Of a stretch of DNA of 13,542 bases, positions 1-7,860 are shown one piece after another. This DNA comes from Ruminococcus sp. UBA1828 (GTDB taxonomy: Bacteria > Bacillota > Clostridia > Oscillospirales > Ruminococcaceae): NCBI GenBank assembly GCA_002338885.1, contig DDJI01000005.1:27761-41302 (forward strand). The letters run 5' to 3'. Position 1 is the first letter of the stretch. Each line of letters begins with the position of its first letter. A model generated the notes under the pieces. The model did not search any database and had not been told where the DNA came from. It was given only the letters and a program-made list of their open reading frames with translations. Position numbers and translations under genes: made by a program.

Positions 1-775
1 GTCCCAACCTGCACAGCTCCGGATCAGCAAGCGCTTCCATTTCATCAGCGGCGAAACGCCTTGTTATCTCGCCGTTTTCCATGTACCAATACTCATCCGC
101 AAGCTCTCTGAGGTAGTACATTCTGTGCTCGCTTATCAGCATTGTTTTGCCGCGGGATTTAAGCTCAAGCAGCATTTTTCTGAGCATTTCAACGGCGCAA
201 AAGTCAAGGTTTGCAGTCGGTTCGTCCAAAAGAAGTACGTCTGTGTCTACCGCCCATGCGGCAAGTATCGCCACAAGCTGGCGTTCGCCGCTTGAAAGCT
301 CGAACACGCTGCGGTCTTTCAGTCTTTCGAGGTGAAAGCTTGAAAATGCAAGCTCCACGCGTTTGACCATCTGTTCATGCGTGGCGCCGAAGTTTTCCAA
401 TCCAAAAGCAACCTCGGTTGAGCTGTTCATGGTGAAAAACTGACTGCGCGGGTCCTGAAACACCGACGCCGCAAGCTCACCGGTTTCGCCTATCGCCCGC
501 TTTGATATGTCTTTTCCGCAGAGCATGCAAAACCCCTTCAGCTCGCCCTCGTAAAATTGCGGGATAAGGCGGTTTATGCAGCGAAGAAGGGTTGATTTTC
601 CGCATCCGCTGCCGCCGCATAGCACAACGCACTTCCCGCGGCTAACGCTGCCGCGCACGTCTTTTAATGCAGCTTCACTTTCATTCTCGTATTTAAAGCT
701 TAAATTCAGCTCTATTATCTGTTCACTCTGCCCCACATGCTCGCTTTGATTGATTTGTTCGACATGCTCGTCCAT
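1..775 (-). CDS. ECF-type ABC transporter ATP-binding protein (N-terminal part, runs off the left edge)
   Basis: This is the first 258 codons of an ABC ATPase that energises an energy-coupling-factor importer, normally for a vitamin or metal bound by a small membrane S-component. The sequence shows Walker A GGSGCGKST (residues 54-62), Q-loop FQDPRSQFF (106-114), signature LSSGERQ (160-166), Walker B VLLLDEPTANLD (180-191) and H-loop His217. The LSSGERQ and DEPTANLD forms resemble the first half of the duplicated YkoD/EcfA-like ATPases, which carry two nucleotide-binding domains in about 480-560 residues. A second domain may lie outside the window; that is inference. The start at 775 follows GGGGTG with 5-base spacing. 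An in-frame ATG at 814 would add 13 residues but has only a weak GAG upstream. The substrate cannot be told from this part. The gene has its own promoter and a structured leader. Confidence 0.85.
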   Translation of the reverse strand, partial: MDEHVEQINQSEHVGQSEQIIELNLSFKYENESEAALKDVRGSVSRGKCVVLCGGSGCGKSTLLRCINRLIPQFYEGELKGFCMLCGKDISKRAIGETGELAASVFQDPRSQFFTMNSSTEVAFGLENFGATHEQMVKRVELAFSSFHLERLKDRSVFELSSGERQLVAILAAWAVDTDVLLLDEPTANLDFCAVEMLRKMLLELKSRGKTMLISEHRMYYLRELADEYWYMENGEITRRFAADEMEALADPELCRLG

Positions 776-805
776 ACTTTCACCCCATCCGGTGCGCCGA
801 ATTTC

Positions 806-861
806 AGTTAGCATAGGCTAACTCATATTTCAAAAAATATGCGCATCTGCGCCTATCCTCC
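806..861 (-). promoter_or_regulatory. Structured leader with a 7-codon ORF before the ECF ATPase gene
   Basis: On the minus strand a GGAGG (861-857) lies 10 bases before an ATG (846). This opens a 7-codon ORF reading MRIFFEI that stops at 825-823. Its sequence forms a 7-base-pair hairpin (CATATTT/AAATATG). Right after it AGTTAGC and GCTAACT (823-806) form another 7-base-pair hairpin that overlaps the stop and holds the alternative ATG at 814 in its loop. ATAGGC (856-851) can instead pair with GCCTAT (818-813), which excludes the second hairpin. This resembles an attenuation or riboswitch-like leader, but it matches no riboswitch class I recognise. Confidence 0.4.
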
Positions 862-993
862 GTGTGCACTCAGCAGTTTTACTCTGTACAATGGTATTAT
901 AGCAAATCGCGCGCCGCGAGTCAAGAGCGGAGGGGAAATGACGCAGAAAAATATTGCGGGCAAAATCCAAAGCGCATACCCATAAACTTTCAT
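853..993 (-). CDS. Possible small hydrophobic protein, 46 residues
   Basis: A 46-codon ORF starts at ATG 993 after AAAGGAG with 8-base spacing, a textbook Shine-Dalgarno site. It begins MKVYGYALWILPAIFFCVIS, a hydrophobic stretch that could span the membrane, and then turns basic (LLTRGARF, LYRVKLL). It ends at TAG 855-853, just before the 7-codon leader ORF. The ECF promoter lies inside its coding sequence, and a stem-loop sits only 30 bases upstream, so a separate transcript for it is hard to place. I recognise no family. It may be a real small membrane protein, a decayed gene end or chance. Confidence 0.3.
   Translation of the reverse strand: MKVYGYALWILPAIFFCVISPPLLTRGARFAIIPLYRVKLLSAHGG
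896..924 (-). promoter_or_regulatory. Sigma-A-type promoter of the ECF ATPase gene
   Basis: On the minus strand there is TTGACT (924-919), a 17-base spacer and a perfect TATAAT (901-896). This predicts a transcript start near 889 and an untranslated leader of roughly 114 bases before the ATPase start. The match and spacing are strong; the exact start is inference. Confidence 0.8.
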
Positions 994-1022
994 GTTGCTT
1001 GCTCCTTTACTTTATAAATAAT

Positions 1023-1063
1023 AAAAACTACTCTCAAACTTCAATTGTAAGAGAGTAGTTTTT
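1023..1063 (-). terminator. Probable rho-independent terminator after the glycoside hydrolase gene
   Basis: A perfect 13-base-pair stem (1023-1035 with 1051-1063; core CTACTCTC/GAGAGTAG) encloses a 15-base loop. On the minus strand it is followed by TTTTTATTATTT. It lies 175 bases beyond the stop of the hydrolase gene. The 174 bases between (1064-1237) show no gene or other structure. The T-rich flank suits the minus strand better than the plus strand. It could also act as an attenuator for the small ORF at 853-993. Confidence 0.6.
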
Positions 1064-1237
1064 ACAATATGTATTTGTCCGGCGGTGAAACCTGTGCGGC
1101 GTCTGCGCCATGTACGGTGCATGAGCTATGCTCGCACGCGTCTTATATGCGGCGTACAATCATACGCAGCACATTCTCAAAAGCGCATGCATTCATACAC
1201 GCCCTTGCACATTCTGCCGGCTCAGCTCACCTGCGCA

Positions 1238-4200
1238 TCACTTTGCGCCTTTTTTCTTTTTTGAGGCAACCAACACTGCCGCAACCACAACAGCTGCAAC
1301 AACCACAACCGCTCCGGCGACTATGCCCACTACAACCGCCGTATCCGGCTTTTGCTCAGGCCTTTGATTCAAAAGCGAATACTCGGGCAGCTTTCCGGGG
1401 TCGCTGAGTGAAATCGGCGTTATCACGAACTTATCGAAGTTTGGAGTATAGTTTTTAAGATACTCGGTTGCAGGCGTGCCTGTCGTGCCTCCGAATGTGA
1501 CGTTCCAGCTATTGTCGTTATATATTCTTATGGTGTTTTCGCCCTCCTTGAGGTCGAGGAGGATAGTCTTTTCGTCAAACGTATCATCGGAGAAGGAGTT
1601 TCTGAAGAAGTATCTGTCGGTGTCGTTCATGACGCTTCTCATATCAGTTATCCAGATAACTCCGTCTGTCAGCTCACCCACATACACATCGTCGGGAAGG
1701 TCGCCGCTTACGTCTATGCTGTTTATTCCGTCCGGCATGGTGTATGTGTTAAGCTCGCGCTCCGTAGGCTCGACATACTCCTTTATGGTTATGTATGTGA
1801 CCTGAACAGAAGGCGTATCGGTAGTAGCCATCACCAAAAGCTCGACTCTGCCCTTTTCGTTTGTCTCGGCGTTGGTAAGGTCAACAGCGGTCGTCTCAGT
1901 CACCTGTCCGCCAACCTCTATTTCCTTTGTGACCTCGTCAATGCCGTCCGCTATGAAGTGAAGTGTGGGATTTGTGCCGTTGCCCCACGTGTTGCTCATG
2001 CCCATTGTGACGTCATACTTTCCGGGGTCAAGCTCGAATCTGTATGCAACGTATCTCGGCTCTATTCCCGCCTCATACTGGTTATGCGCATATCTGAATG
2101 TCGTCTCCTTGCCCTGTCCGTCCTTGATATTGTCGCGGGTTGTCTGCTGATAGGTGGTGTACACGGCGTGATCCTCTGAATTTCCGGAGGATTCGACCCT
2201 TTCACCGTCGGATATTATCTCAACGCCCCAGCTGTAGCCCGTCTCATCCTCAGAGTAAATCTGATCGGTAACGGTGTTCAATATGCCGAACTCGTCGCCC
2301 TCCGAAACGGTTGTCGGGTCATGGTCTCCGCAGTCTACAAAGTAGTAAACCGTCCTCGTGTCCTCCGGCAAAGGCTGAACGTCAAACACCGGAGAGTCAG
2401 ACTCGCCGTTTACCTCAAACACCGCATACTTATCTATTATCTTTATGTTGTATCCATGCGTTCCCGCTATGTCCTCGTTTGAATGGTACACCGTAAGCGC
2501 ATACTTTCCGGCCTCAGGCGCGTTATACACAAACTCAAGGTAATCGGGGTCGGTATACGATCCCGCCATTCCGGCGACATATTCGCCGTTTGATGCGCCG
2601 TCGCTTTCCACAACTGCTATCGAGTCCTCAAGCTCTGAAGGAATGCAGTCCTCCGCTTCAAACGTTGTGGATGCGTCTGAATAGTCGCCTTCCGAAACAG
2701 TCATCTTATCAAGGTCAACGCTGCCGTCTATATCAACGACGTTTATTCCCTTTTCCAAGAACACTATTGCCGAAACCGTCTGCCAATCCGTCGACGCAGG
2801 TACCGAAACGGTGGTCACTATCCTGTCAAGCGTCACGGCGGTATTTCCGACGTAAAGGTTTATGTAAGAGTCTGCTGCGTCCTCCGCGGAGTGAACAATC
2901 ATATCTATGTCGTACAGTCCGCTCTCGGGAACGATGACGGTGAATCTGACTCCGCCGCCCTCTGGGACGGACCTTTGCTCAAGTCCGGTTATGTATCCGC
3001 TTCCCGAGTATCCCGACAATTTGGTCTCGGTTGAAACGGTGGAATCGGTGTTTCCTACAAGCATGTTGAAGTCGGACTCCTCCGCCTCAAAATCTCTCGT
3101 GAAAGCAGGCTCGCTGTCGCCCGTCTCGCTTATATAGGTCACCCTGAGAAAGTCGTGGAACACCATGCCGTTGTCTATGCCGTCTGCGGAGGTTATTTCA
3201 ATTGTATGCTCGCCCGCATCAAGGTAGCGGTATATGGACTTGATTCCGGTCATGGTCTGCCAAAGCGTAGACTTCATGACCTCATCGGCAGGCTCTTCCC
3301 CGTCAAACGAGAAGCTTTGTATCACGTTCACGGGGTCGTGCGAAGTCATATCTCCGCGGTTTGTTCCCTGTCCGTTTCCGTACACGAAGTCGAGTCTGTA
3401 CAGGCCGTCTTTTTCAATGTCTATGGTGTATTCAAGCACAGCTCCGGTGGGCATGTCTACAGCGCGTGCAAACTCGCCCGTTTGGGACATGTAGTAATAC
3501 GGGCTGGTGTTTGCGTCCGTCTTTGAAGCGAGCAAGGATGTCTGTGCATCCTCAGCCTCGTACACGTCGCCGCTTGAAGTATATGTCACATCTCCTACCT
3601 CGTCATCATCTGACGCCCGAGAAATTGTGAGCTTATATGCGTTTTCAAAGAGCGTGCCGTCAACTTCTACGGTGACACTTCCGTCAGACGCCACCTCATA
3701 CGTGCCCTCTATTATCGTGGGAGGGTAGTCAAGCGCGCCGTGGAAGCCCGTGAACATGGTTTCCTCCACCGTCACGTGCACCTTGTCCGCTCCTCTGAAC
3801 GCCTTTGTCTTTGTGACATTTTCGAGCTTGACGGTTACATCTCCCGTAAATCCGCCGAAAAGTGTAGTGGAGAGCACCTTTGATTCATCCATTGTGGACA
3901 CGCCGTAAAGCTGGTCATACTCTGTTGAGGATTCAACTGGCTGGGTGACGCCCGACATGTCGCCGTACCACTTGTACAGCCACCATGCGCCGTTTCCTTC
4001 GTTTGCGGACGCGGCAAGGTCGTTTAGGTTATTTGCCTGATGCCAGAACGGCAGACATCCTGTGACCTTTTCATCCTCTATTCTCGATATCCAGTTTACA
4101 AGCCTTCCCGGGACACCGCAATACGCCATTTCCGCATACTCGTTAAAGCAAACCTGCGGTATTTCGGGTATTCCCTCCGTTCCGTTAGCCTCGTTGTATT

Positions 4201-5035
4201 TTGTCCAGTCTGTCTCTTCCCACACGGTTTTAAATCTCTGCATGTGATCGGACATATCCTTTAAGCAGCTCGTTTCAAGCTCGTGCCAGGTTATAACGTC
4301 CGGTATGCAGTTGTAATCCGCGCAGTACTGTATAAACGTCTTCATATTCTGACCGGCGGTGAACGCAAGGTCATAATAGAATGAGTTGGGGCCGGCGATA
4401 TGCGCGCCGGGGTCAACGGATCTTATCGCCTCGCAGTACTTTCTCCAGGAAAGCGCGAAGTCAAAGCCGGCAGGCGTTCCCTCGTTTATCGGAACGTAAA
4501 CTATGGCCTCATCGATGTCTATCACCGCGCCTATGGCGTCCTTGGGGTTATCGGGCGTGCCGTGTTCTTCATTCCACGCCTCCTTCCACGCTACAACGGC
4601 GGGGCATATATAGTTTACAAGGTCCTCGCAGTAGCGATCCATTGTTGCAGTTACTCCGAAAACGCCGTAGTAGTTGCTGTTGTACATCTGAACCTGCTGT
4701 CCGCCGCTTTCCAAAAACGTCTTTGCCACGTCAAGCGCATCGCCATAAGGGTGCTCTGTTCCGACAGCTCCCTTTGTGACAAGTATTTTTGACTTCAGCG
4801 GGACGATGGTGTTTGTTGTGGGCACGCCTTCGCTGCTCACGCCGTACAAAAATCCCGCAGCTCCGTGAACTATGTCGCCGGTGTTGCTCTTGGGGTCAAG
4901 ATCTACGGTGAGTGTGGCAGCAGGAGAGTTTTCCGCGGCAAACGCCTCGGTGATGCTTCCCGCCGGCACAAGACCCACAGCCATGACCGCCGCCGCTGCC
5001 ACCGCGACAGCCCTGCAAAGTGCAGCCTTCTTCAT
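1238..5035 (-). CDS. Large secreted, membrane-anchored clan GH-A-like glycoside hydrolase with carbohydrate-binding modules
   Basis: This 1265-residue protein probably attacks or binds plant or host glycans at the cell surface. It has a signal peptide (about 1-34, AFAA then ENS). A (beta/alpha)8-like catalytic region spans about 40-365. It shows candidate acid/base Glu185 in VYVPINEG and candidate nucleophile Glu299 in VCFNEYAE, spaced as in clan GH-A enzymes, plus a WHEL motif at 250-253. A beta-sandwich follows (about 375-475). EAED-type CBM35/CBM6-like modules start near 491, 648 and 792. The third seems interrupted by a module at about 880-1140 that begins near YYFVDCGDHDP. The C-terminus is a single membrane helix (about 1232-1257) followed by SKKKKGAK, with no LPXTG or dockerin. 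GGAG lies 9 bases before the ATG. I cannot assign a GH family number or substrate; the clan assignment is from motif layout. Confidence 0.75.
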   Translation of the reverse strand: MKKAALCRAVAVAAAAVMAVGLVPAGSITEAFAAENSPAATLTVDLDPKSNTGDIVHGAAGFLYGVSSEGVPTTNTIVPLKSKILVTKGAVGTEHPYGDALDVAKTFLESGGQQVQMYNSNYYGVFGVTATMDRYCEDLVNYICPAVVAWKEAWNEEHGTPDNPKDAIGAVIDIDEAIVYVPINEGTPAGFDFALSWRKYCEAIRSVDPGAHIAGPNSFYYDLAFTAGQNMKTFIQYCADYNCIPDVITWHELETSCLKDMSDHMQRFKTVWEETDWTKYNEANGTEGIPEIPQVCFNEYAEMAYCGVPGRLVNWISRIEDEKVTGCLPFWHQANNLNDLAASANEGNGAWWLYKWYGDMSGVTQPVESSTEYDQLYGVSTMDESKVLSTTLFGGFTGDVTVKLENVTKTKAFRGADKVHVTVEETMFTGFHGALDYPPTIIEGTYEVASDGSVTVEVDGTLFENAYKLTISRASDDDEVGDVTYTSSGDVYEAEDAQTSLLASKTDANTSPYYYMSQTGEFARAVDMPTGAVLEYTIDIEKDGLYRLDFVYGNGQGTNRGDMTSHDPVNVIQSFSFDGEEPADEVMKSTLWQTMTGIKSIYRYLDAGEHTIEITSADGIDNGMVFHDFLRVTYISETGDSEPAFTRDFEAEESDFNMLVGNTDSTVSTETKLSGYSGSGYITGLEQRSVPEGGGVRFTVIVPESGLYDIDMIVHSAEDAADSYINLYVGNTAVTLDRIVTTVSVPASTDWQTVSAIVFLEKGINVVDIDGSVDLDKMTVSEGDYSDASTTFEAEDCIPSELEDSIAVVESDGASNGEYVAGMAGSYTDPDYLEFVYNAPEAGKYALTVYHSNEDIAGTHGYNIKIIDKYAVFEVNGESDSPVFDVQPLPEDTRTVYYFVDCGDHDPTTVSEGDEFGILNTVTDQIYSEDETGYSWGVEIISDGERVESSGNSEDHAVYTTYQQTTRDNIKDGQGKETTFRYAHNQYEAGIEPRYVAYRFELDPGKYDVTMGMSNTWGNGTNPTLHFIADGIDEVTKEIEVGGQVTETTAVDLTNAETNEKGRVELLVMATTDTPSVQVTYITIKEYVEPTERELNTYTMPDGINSIDVSGDLPDDVYVGELTDGVIWITDMRSVMNDTDRYFFRNSFSDDTFDEKTILLDLKEGENTIRIYNDNSWNVTFGGTTGTPATEYLKNYTPNFDKFVITPISLSDPGKLPEYSLLNQRPEQKPDTAVVVGIVAGAVVVVAAVVVAAVLVASKKKKGAK

Positions 5036-5079
5036 TTTTCATCACTCCAATGTTCAAAGTAAATGTATATCATATTTTT

Positions 5080-5108
5080 ATAATACAATTGTCTTTGAGC
5101 ATTGTCAA
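5080..5108 (-). promoter_or_regulatory. Sigma-A-type promoter of the glycoside hydrolase gene
   Basis: The minus strand has a consensus TTGACA (108-103 of this kilobase, i.e. 5108-5103), a 17-base spacer and TATTAT (5085-5080). The predicted start is near 5073, giving a leader of about 38 bases with GGAG before the ATG. The palindrome ACAATTGT lies next to the -10 element, and GACAAT occurs twice, 13 bases apart, across -35 and spacer. Either could be an operator; no known site is recognised. Confidence 0.8.
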
Positions 5109-5216
5109 TAAAGTTAGTATAATGCATTGAAACGTATTTTCATTTATCAATCGTTACATCACTAAATATCATTTTTGCAGCAGGCAGGACGGTTAGCTTC
5201 TGCTTCACAATGCAAA

Positions 5217-5251
5217 ATCCCGCCCTCTCGTTTTTCCGAGAAAGGCGGGAT
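5217..5251 (-). terminator. Terminator of the sensor kinase-regulator operon
   Basis: ATCCCGCC with TCTCG pairs with its complement across a short A-rich loop (arms 5217-5230 and 5237-5251), with one small internal bulge. On the minus strand the stem is followed by TTTTGC. It begins 27 bases after the kinase stop, ahead of the promoter of the next gene. Confidence 0.7.
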
Positions 5252-5277
5252 GAAGCTTTATGCAGTTTCATATTATT

Positions 5278-6981
5278 TTATTTTGTATCTTCATTTTGCA
5301 TTTTGGAAGATTCGTCTCCCACGGGAAACTCAATTGAAATTGATGTGCCTACGCCTTCTTCGCTTTCAATATAAATTTCCGCTTTGTGATACATCGCTCC
5401 ATGCTTTACTATGGACAATCCGAGGCCGGTACCTCCCATAAGCTTGGAATGGCTCTTGTCAACGCTGTAAAATCTCTCAAAAACCCTGTTAATGTCTTGC
5501 TTAGGGATGCCTATTCCGTTGTCCGAAACCGTGACCATTACCTTGTCGGAGGATTTAACCACGCTTATCTTCACGTTTCCGCCGTCTTTGTTGTACTTGA
5601 TGGCGTTGTCCGCAAGGTTATATATCATTTCGTCGAGTATCTTATCTACGCCGTAAACTTCGGCAGGCTCTCCGCTCAGGTCGATGGTGACGTGCTTTTT
5701 ATCCGCCTGAGGCTTGAGTCTTTTCACTATATCGGATGCGAGTTCGTAAAGATCCACGTTTTCCTTTTCAAAAACTGCGGTGTCGTCGTCAAGCTCCGAT
5801 ATTTTTATTATGTCGTTCACTAAAGTGATAAGCCTTTTTGCCTCGTCGTAAATAGACTTTGAAAAGTCTATCACGGTGGCTTCCGGCACTCCTCCGCCCA
5901 TCATCATCTCGGCAAATCCCGAAATGGAGGTAAGCGGGGTTTTAAGCTCATGCGAAACGTTTGAGGTGAACTCTCTTCTCAAGCGTTCCCTCTCGGCGCT
6001 TTCCGTTATGTCGAGGATCAATATAACTGCGCCTATTATCTTTGAGTTTTCATACACCGGATTGGCTATGAGCCTGTAAGTCTTGTCGCCTAAGGGCATT
6101 TCGCTTTCCGCTCTGTCTCCCTCAAGCGCCTTTTCGACAACATATCTGAAGTCCTTGGCGCGGTTTAAAACGAGAACACTTCCGTTCACCTGCTCGCGGC
6201 TTATGCCCAAAAGGCTGAGCGCCGCAGAGTTATAGGTCAGAACGTTGGTTTCGTTGTCTATGACCAAAAATCCCTCGCTCATGTTTTCGGTTATGAGTAT
6301 AAACTCCTCCTGCTTATGGCGGGCGCTTTCAAGCTGTTTGTCTATCTCCCTGCGCTGAGTGGCTATTTTCTTGAGCAGCGGGGTCAGCTCTTCATACGTT
6401 TCGTTTTTCTCCGGCTCGTCTAAGTTTAGTGCGTTTATAGGTCTTACTATGCGCTTAGCAGCTCTGTCGGAGAGTATGAGCGAAAGTATTATTGCAAGTA
6501 TTATGACAACCGTTACAGGCCAGAGGAGATTTAAAAGTGCTGCAAAAACAGAGTACTGTACTGCACAAACTCTCAAAACATTTCCGTCATCCATCAAGGT
6601 GGCGTAGTAAACGGTTCTCTCGGTAATGGTGTCGGAATACCTTATGCTCATACCGGTTCCGGTTTCCAAAGCCTCCTGAACCTCTTCCCTGTCGGAGTGG
6701 TTTCCGAGCGACGACGGGTCTGCCGCGGTGTCTGCAAGCACCTCTCCGTCGGGAGCGATCACGGTTATCCTGTTGCCGTCGCTTGACTCAAAGCCGTCTA
6801 AGTACTCCATGCCGACCTTATCTATTCCGAAGGATACGTACTGTGCTTCGGATGCAAGCTCGTTTTCAAGCTGCTTCTCGAAGAAATCGTATAATATTCC
6901 CATTATGAACGCCGTACTTGCGATCAAAACAATAAACGCCACAAGTATAGCCATTCTGAATATTCTCTTACTCATTTTCAT
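5278..6981 (-). CDS. phoR: Sensor histidine kinase, PhoR-like
   Basis: This membrane kinase (567 residues) should phosphorylate the neighbouring response regulator in answer to phosphate supply. The sequence shows TM1 (about 10-30), a short extracytoplasmic sensor region (about 31-143), TM2 (about 145-171) and a HAMP-like linker. A PAS domain follows (about 225-325, ITENMSEGFLVIDNETN), then HisKA with NVSHELKTPL (phospho-acceptor His344). The ATPase domain has N-box NLADNAIKYN (455-464), DNGIGI (487-492) and GGTGLGLSIV (516-525). All catalytic motifs are intact. The start ATG overlaps the regulator stop as ATGA, with AAAGAG 5 bases upstream; an ATG two codons later is an alternative. The phosphate role is inferred from the adjacent pst-phoU genes and the PhoR-like TM-PAS layout. 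Confidence 0.88.
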   Translation of the reverse strand: MKMSKRIFRMAILVAFIVLIASTAFIMGILYDFFEKQLENELASEAQYVSFGIDKVGMEYLDGFESSDGNRITVIAPDGEVLADTAADPSSLGNHSDREEVQEALETGTGMSIRYSDTITERTVYYATLMDDGNVLRVCAVQYSVFAALLNLLWPVTVVIILAIILSLILSDRAAKRIVRPINALNLDEPEKNETYEELTPLLKKIATQRREIDKQLESARHKQEEFILITENMSEGFLVIDNETNVLTYNSAALSLLGISREQVNGSVLVLNRAKDFRYVVEKALEGDRAESEMPLGDKTYRLIANPVYENSKIIGAVILILDITESAERERLRREFTSNVSHELKTPLTSISGFAEMMMGGGVPEATVIDFSKSIYDEAKRLITLVNDIIKISELDDDTAVFEKENVDLYELASDIVKRLKPQADKKHVTIDLSGEPAEVYGVDKILDEMIYNLADNAIKYNKDGGNVKISVVKSSDKVMVTVSDNGIGIPKQDINRVFERFYSVDKSHSKLMGGTGLGLSIVKHGAMYHKAEIYIESEEGVGTSISIEFPVGDESSKMQNEDTK

Positions 6982-7676
6982 CCGTTCTCTTTCGTAATTT
7001 TATAGCCGATATTTTTTACGGTAACTATATATTTGCCCGCGGTTTTCAGCTTGACTCTGAGGCTTCTTATGTGAACGTCAAGGGTTCTTGACTCGCCGTA
7101 AAACTCGCCCCAGACCCTGCTTATAAGCTCCTCGCGCCTCATGACCTTTCCGTCGGCCTCCAAAAGCGCAACGAGCAGCGAATATTCCTTAAACGAAAGA
7201 GATATTTCCTCTCCTGCAACCTCGATAATATGTTTTTCGGTGTTGACGTAAAGCTCGCCTATGTTAAAGATTTTTTCGGCGCTGTTTTGCATAACCATGC
7301 TGCGCCTGAGCACCGCTCTGACTCTCGATGCAAGCTCGGTCATTCCGAAGGGCTTTGCTATGTAATCGTCCGCTCCCATGTCAAGTCCGGTCACCTTGTC
7401 AAACTCGCTGCCCTTTGCCGTAAGCATGATTATAGGCAGTGTCTGAGACTCCGCTCTGAGCTTTTTAAGTATAGACAAGCCGTCCTCTTCGGGGAGCATA
7501 ATATCTAAGAGCACAAGGTCGGGATGCTTTTCGTAATATCCCTTCCAAAACTCGCTCGGCAGCGCATAACCGCTTACGTCATAGCCCTCCTTTGACAGAG
7601 CGTATGATATGAGTTTTCTTATATTATCGTCATCCTCCACTAAATATATGGAAGCTGTATGTTCGCTCTGCTGCAT
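6978..7676 (-). CDS. phoP: OmpR-family response regulator, PhoP/PhoB-like
   Basis: This 232-residue cytoplasmic regulator has a receiver domain (about 8-122) with the acidic pocket Glu14-Asp17, phospho-acceptor Asp58 in LLDIMLPEEDG, Thr86 and Lys108 in DDYIAKPFG. A winged-helix DNA-binding domain follows (about 138-230), with the typical LSFKEYSLLVALLE and TLDVHIRSLRVKL segments. AAGGAG lies 9 bases before the ATG. The stop overlaps the kinase start, so the two proteins are translationally coupled. Because the pair follows phoU, it is most likely the phosphate-starvation regulator. Its expected target is the repeat array upstream of pstS. The sequence alone cannot exclude another signal. Confidence 0.88.
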   Translation of the reverse strand: MQQSEHTASIYLVEDDDNIRKLISYALSKEGYDVSGYALPSEFWKGYYEKHPDLVLLDIMLPEEDGLSILKKLRAESQTLPIIMLTAKGSEFDKVTGLDMGADDYIAKPFGMTELASRVRAVLRRSMVMQNSAEKIFNIGELYVNTEKHIIEVAGEEISLSFKEYSLLVALLEADGKVMRREELISRVWGEFYGESRTLDVHIRSLRVKLKTAGKYIVTVKNIGYKITKENG

Positions 7677-7784
7677 TTGTGACGTCTCCTTCGTTTACGA
7701 ATATGTATTGCGTGTTTTGCTCATCCGCACGCCTTTGCTGCTTTTTTCGGTTCGGCGATGCGGCAAGCCGTGTTTTCTGCTTTT

Positions 7785-7813
7785 ATTATACAATCGGTTC
7801 GAGGCGATATCAA
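7785..7813 (-). promoter_or_regulatory. Promoter of the regulator-kinase operon
   Basis: In the 184-base gap after phoU the minus strand carries TTGATA (7813-7808), a 17-base spacer and a perfect TATAAT (7790-7785). The predicted start near 7778 gives a leader of about 100 bases. The regulator and kinase can thus be expressed without the pst operon. I see no terminator between phoU and this promoter, so read-through from pst is also possible. Confidence 0.8.
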
Positions 7814-7830
7814 GGCTATATTTCCTCGAA
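7798..7830. repeat. Inverted repeat overlapping the regulator-kinase promoter (possible operator)
   Basis: A perfect inverted repeat TTCGAGG (7798-7804) and CCTCGAA (7824-7830) is separated by 19 bases and brackets the -35 element. The side facing the gene lies in the promoter spacer. No T-run follows on either strand, so it is not a terminator. A dimeric repressor or activator site is a reasonable reading; the binding protein is unknown. Confidence 0.45.
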
Positions 7831-7860
7831 TCAGCCTCTTGTCCGTGTATTTTGTTTTAG

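Noticed and set aside
776..889. A known riboswitch (TPP, THF, cobalamin, FMN or preQ1) in the ECF leader
   Set aside because: The fixed sequence blocks of these classes are missing; CTGAG occurs once but the other TPP elements do not.
1069..1407. A plus-strand ORF of 112 codons rich in Pro, Gln and Leu
   Set aside because: It is antisense to the hydrolase C-terminus and its low-complexity residues mirror the Val/Ala-rich membrane helix codons. It has no ribosome site.
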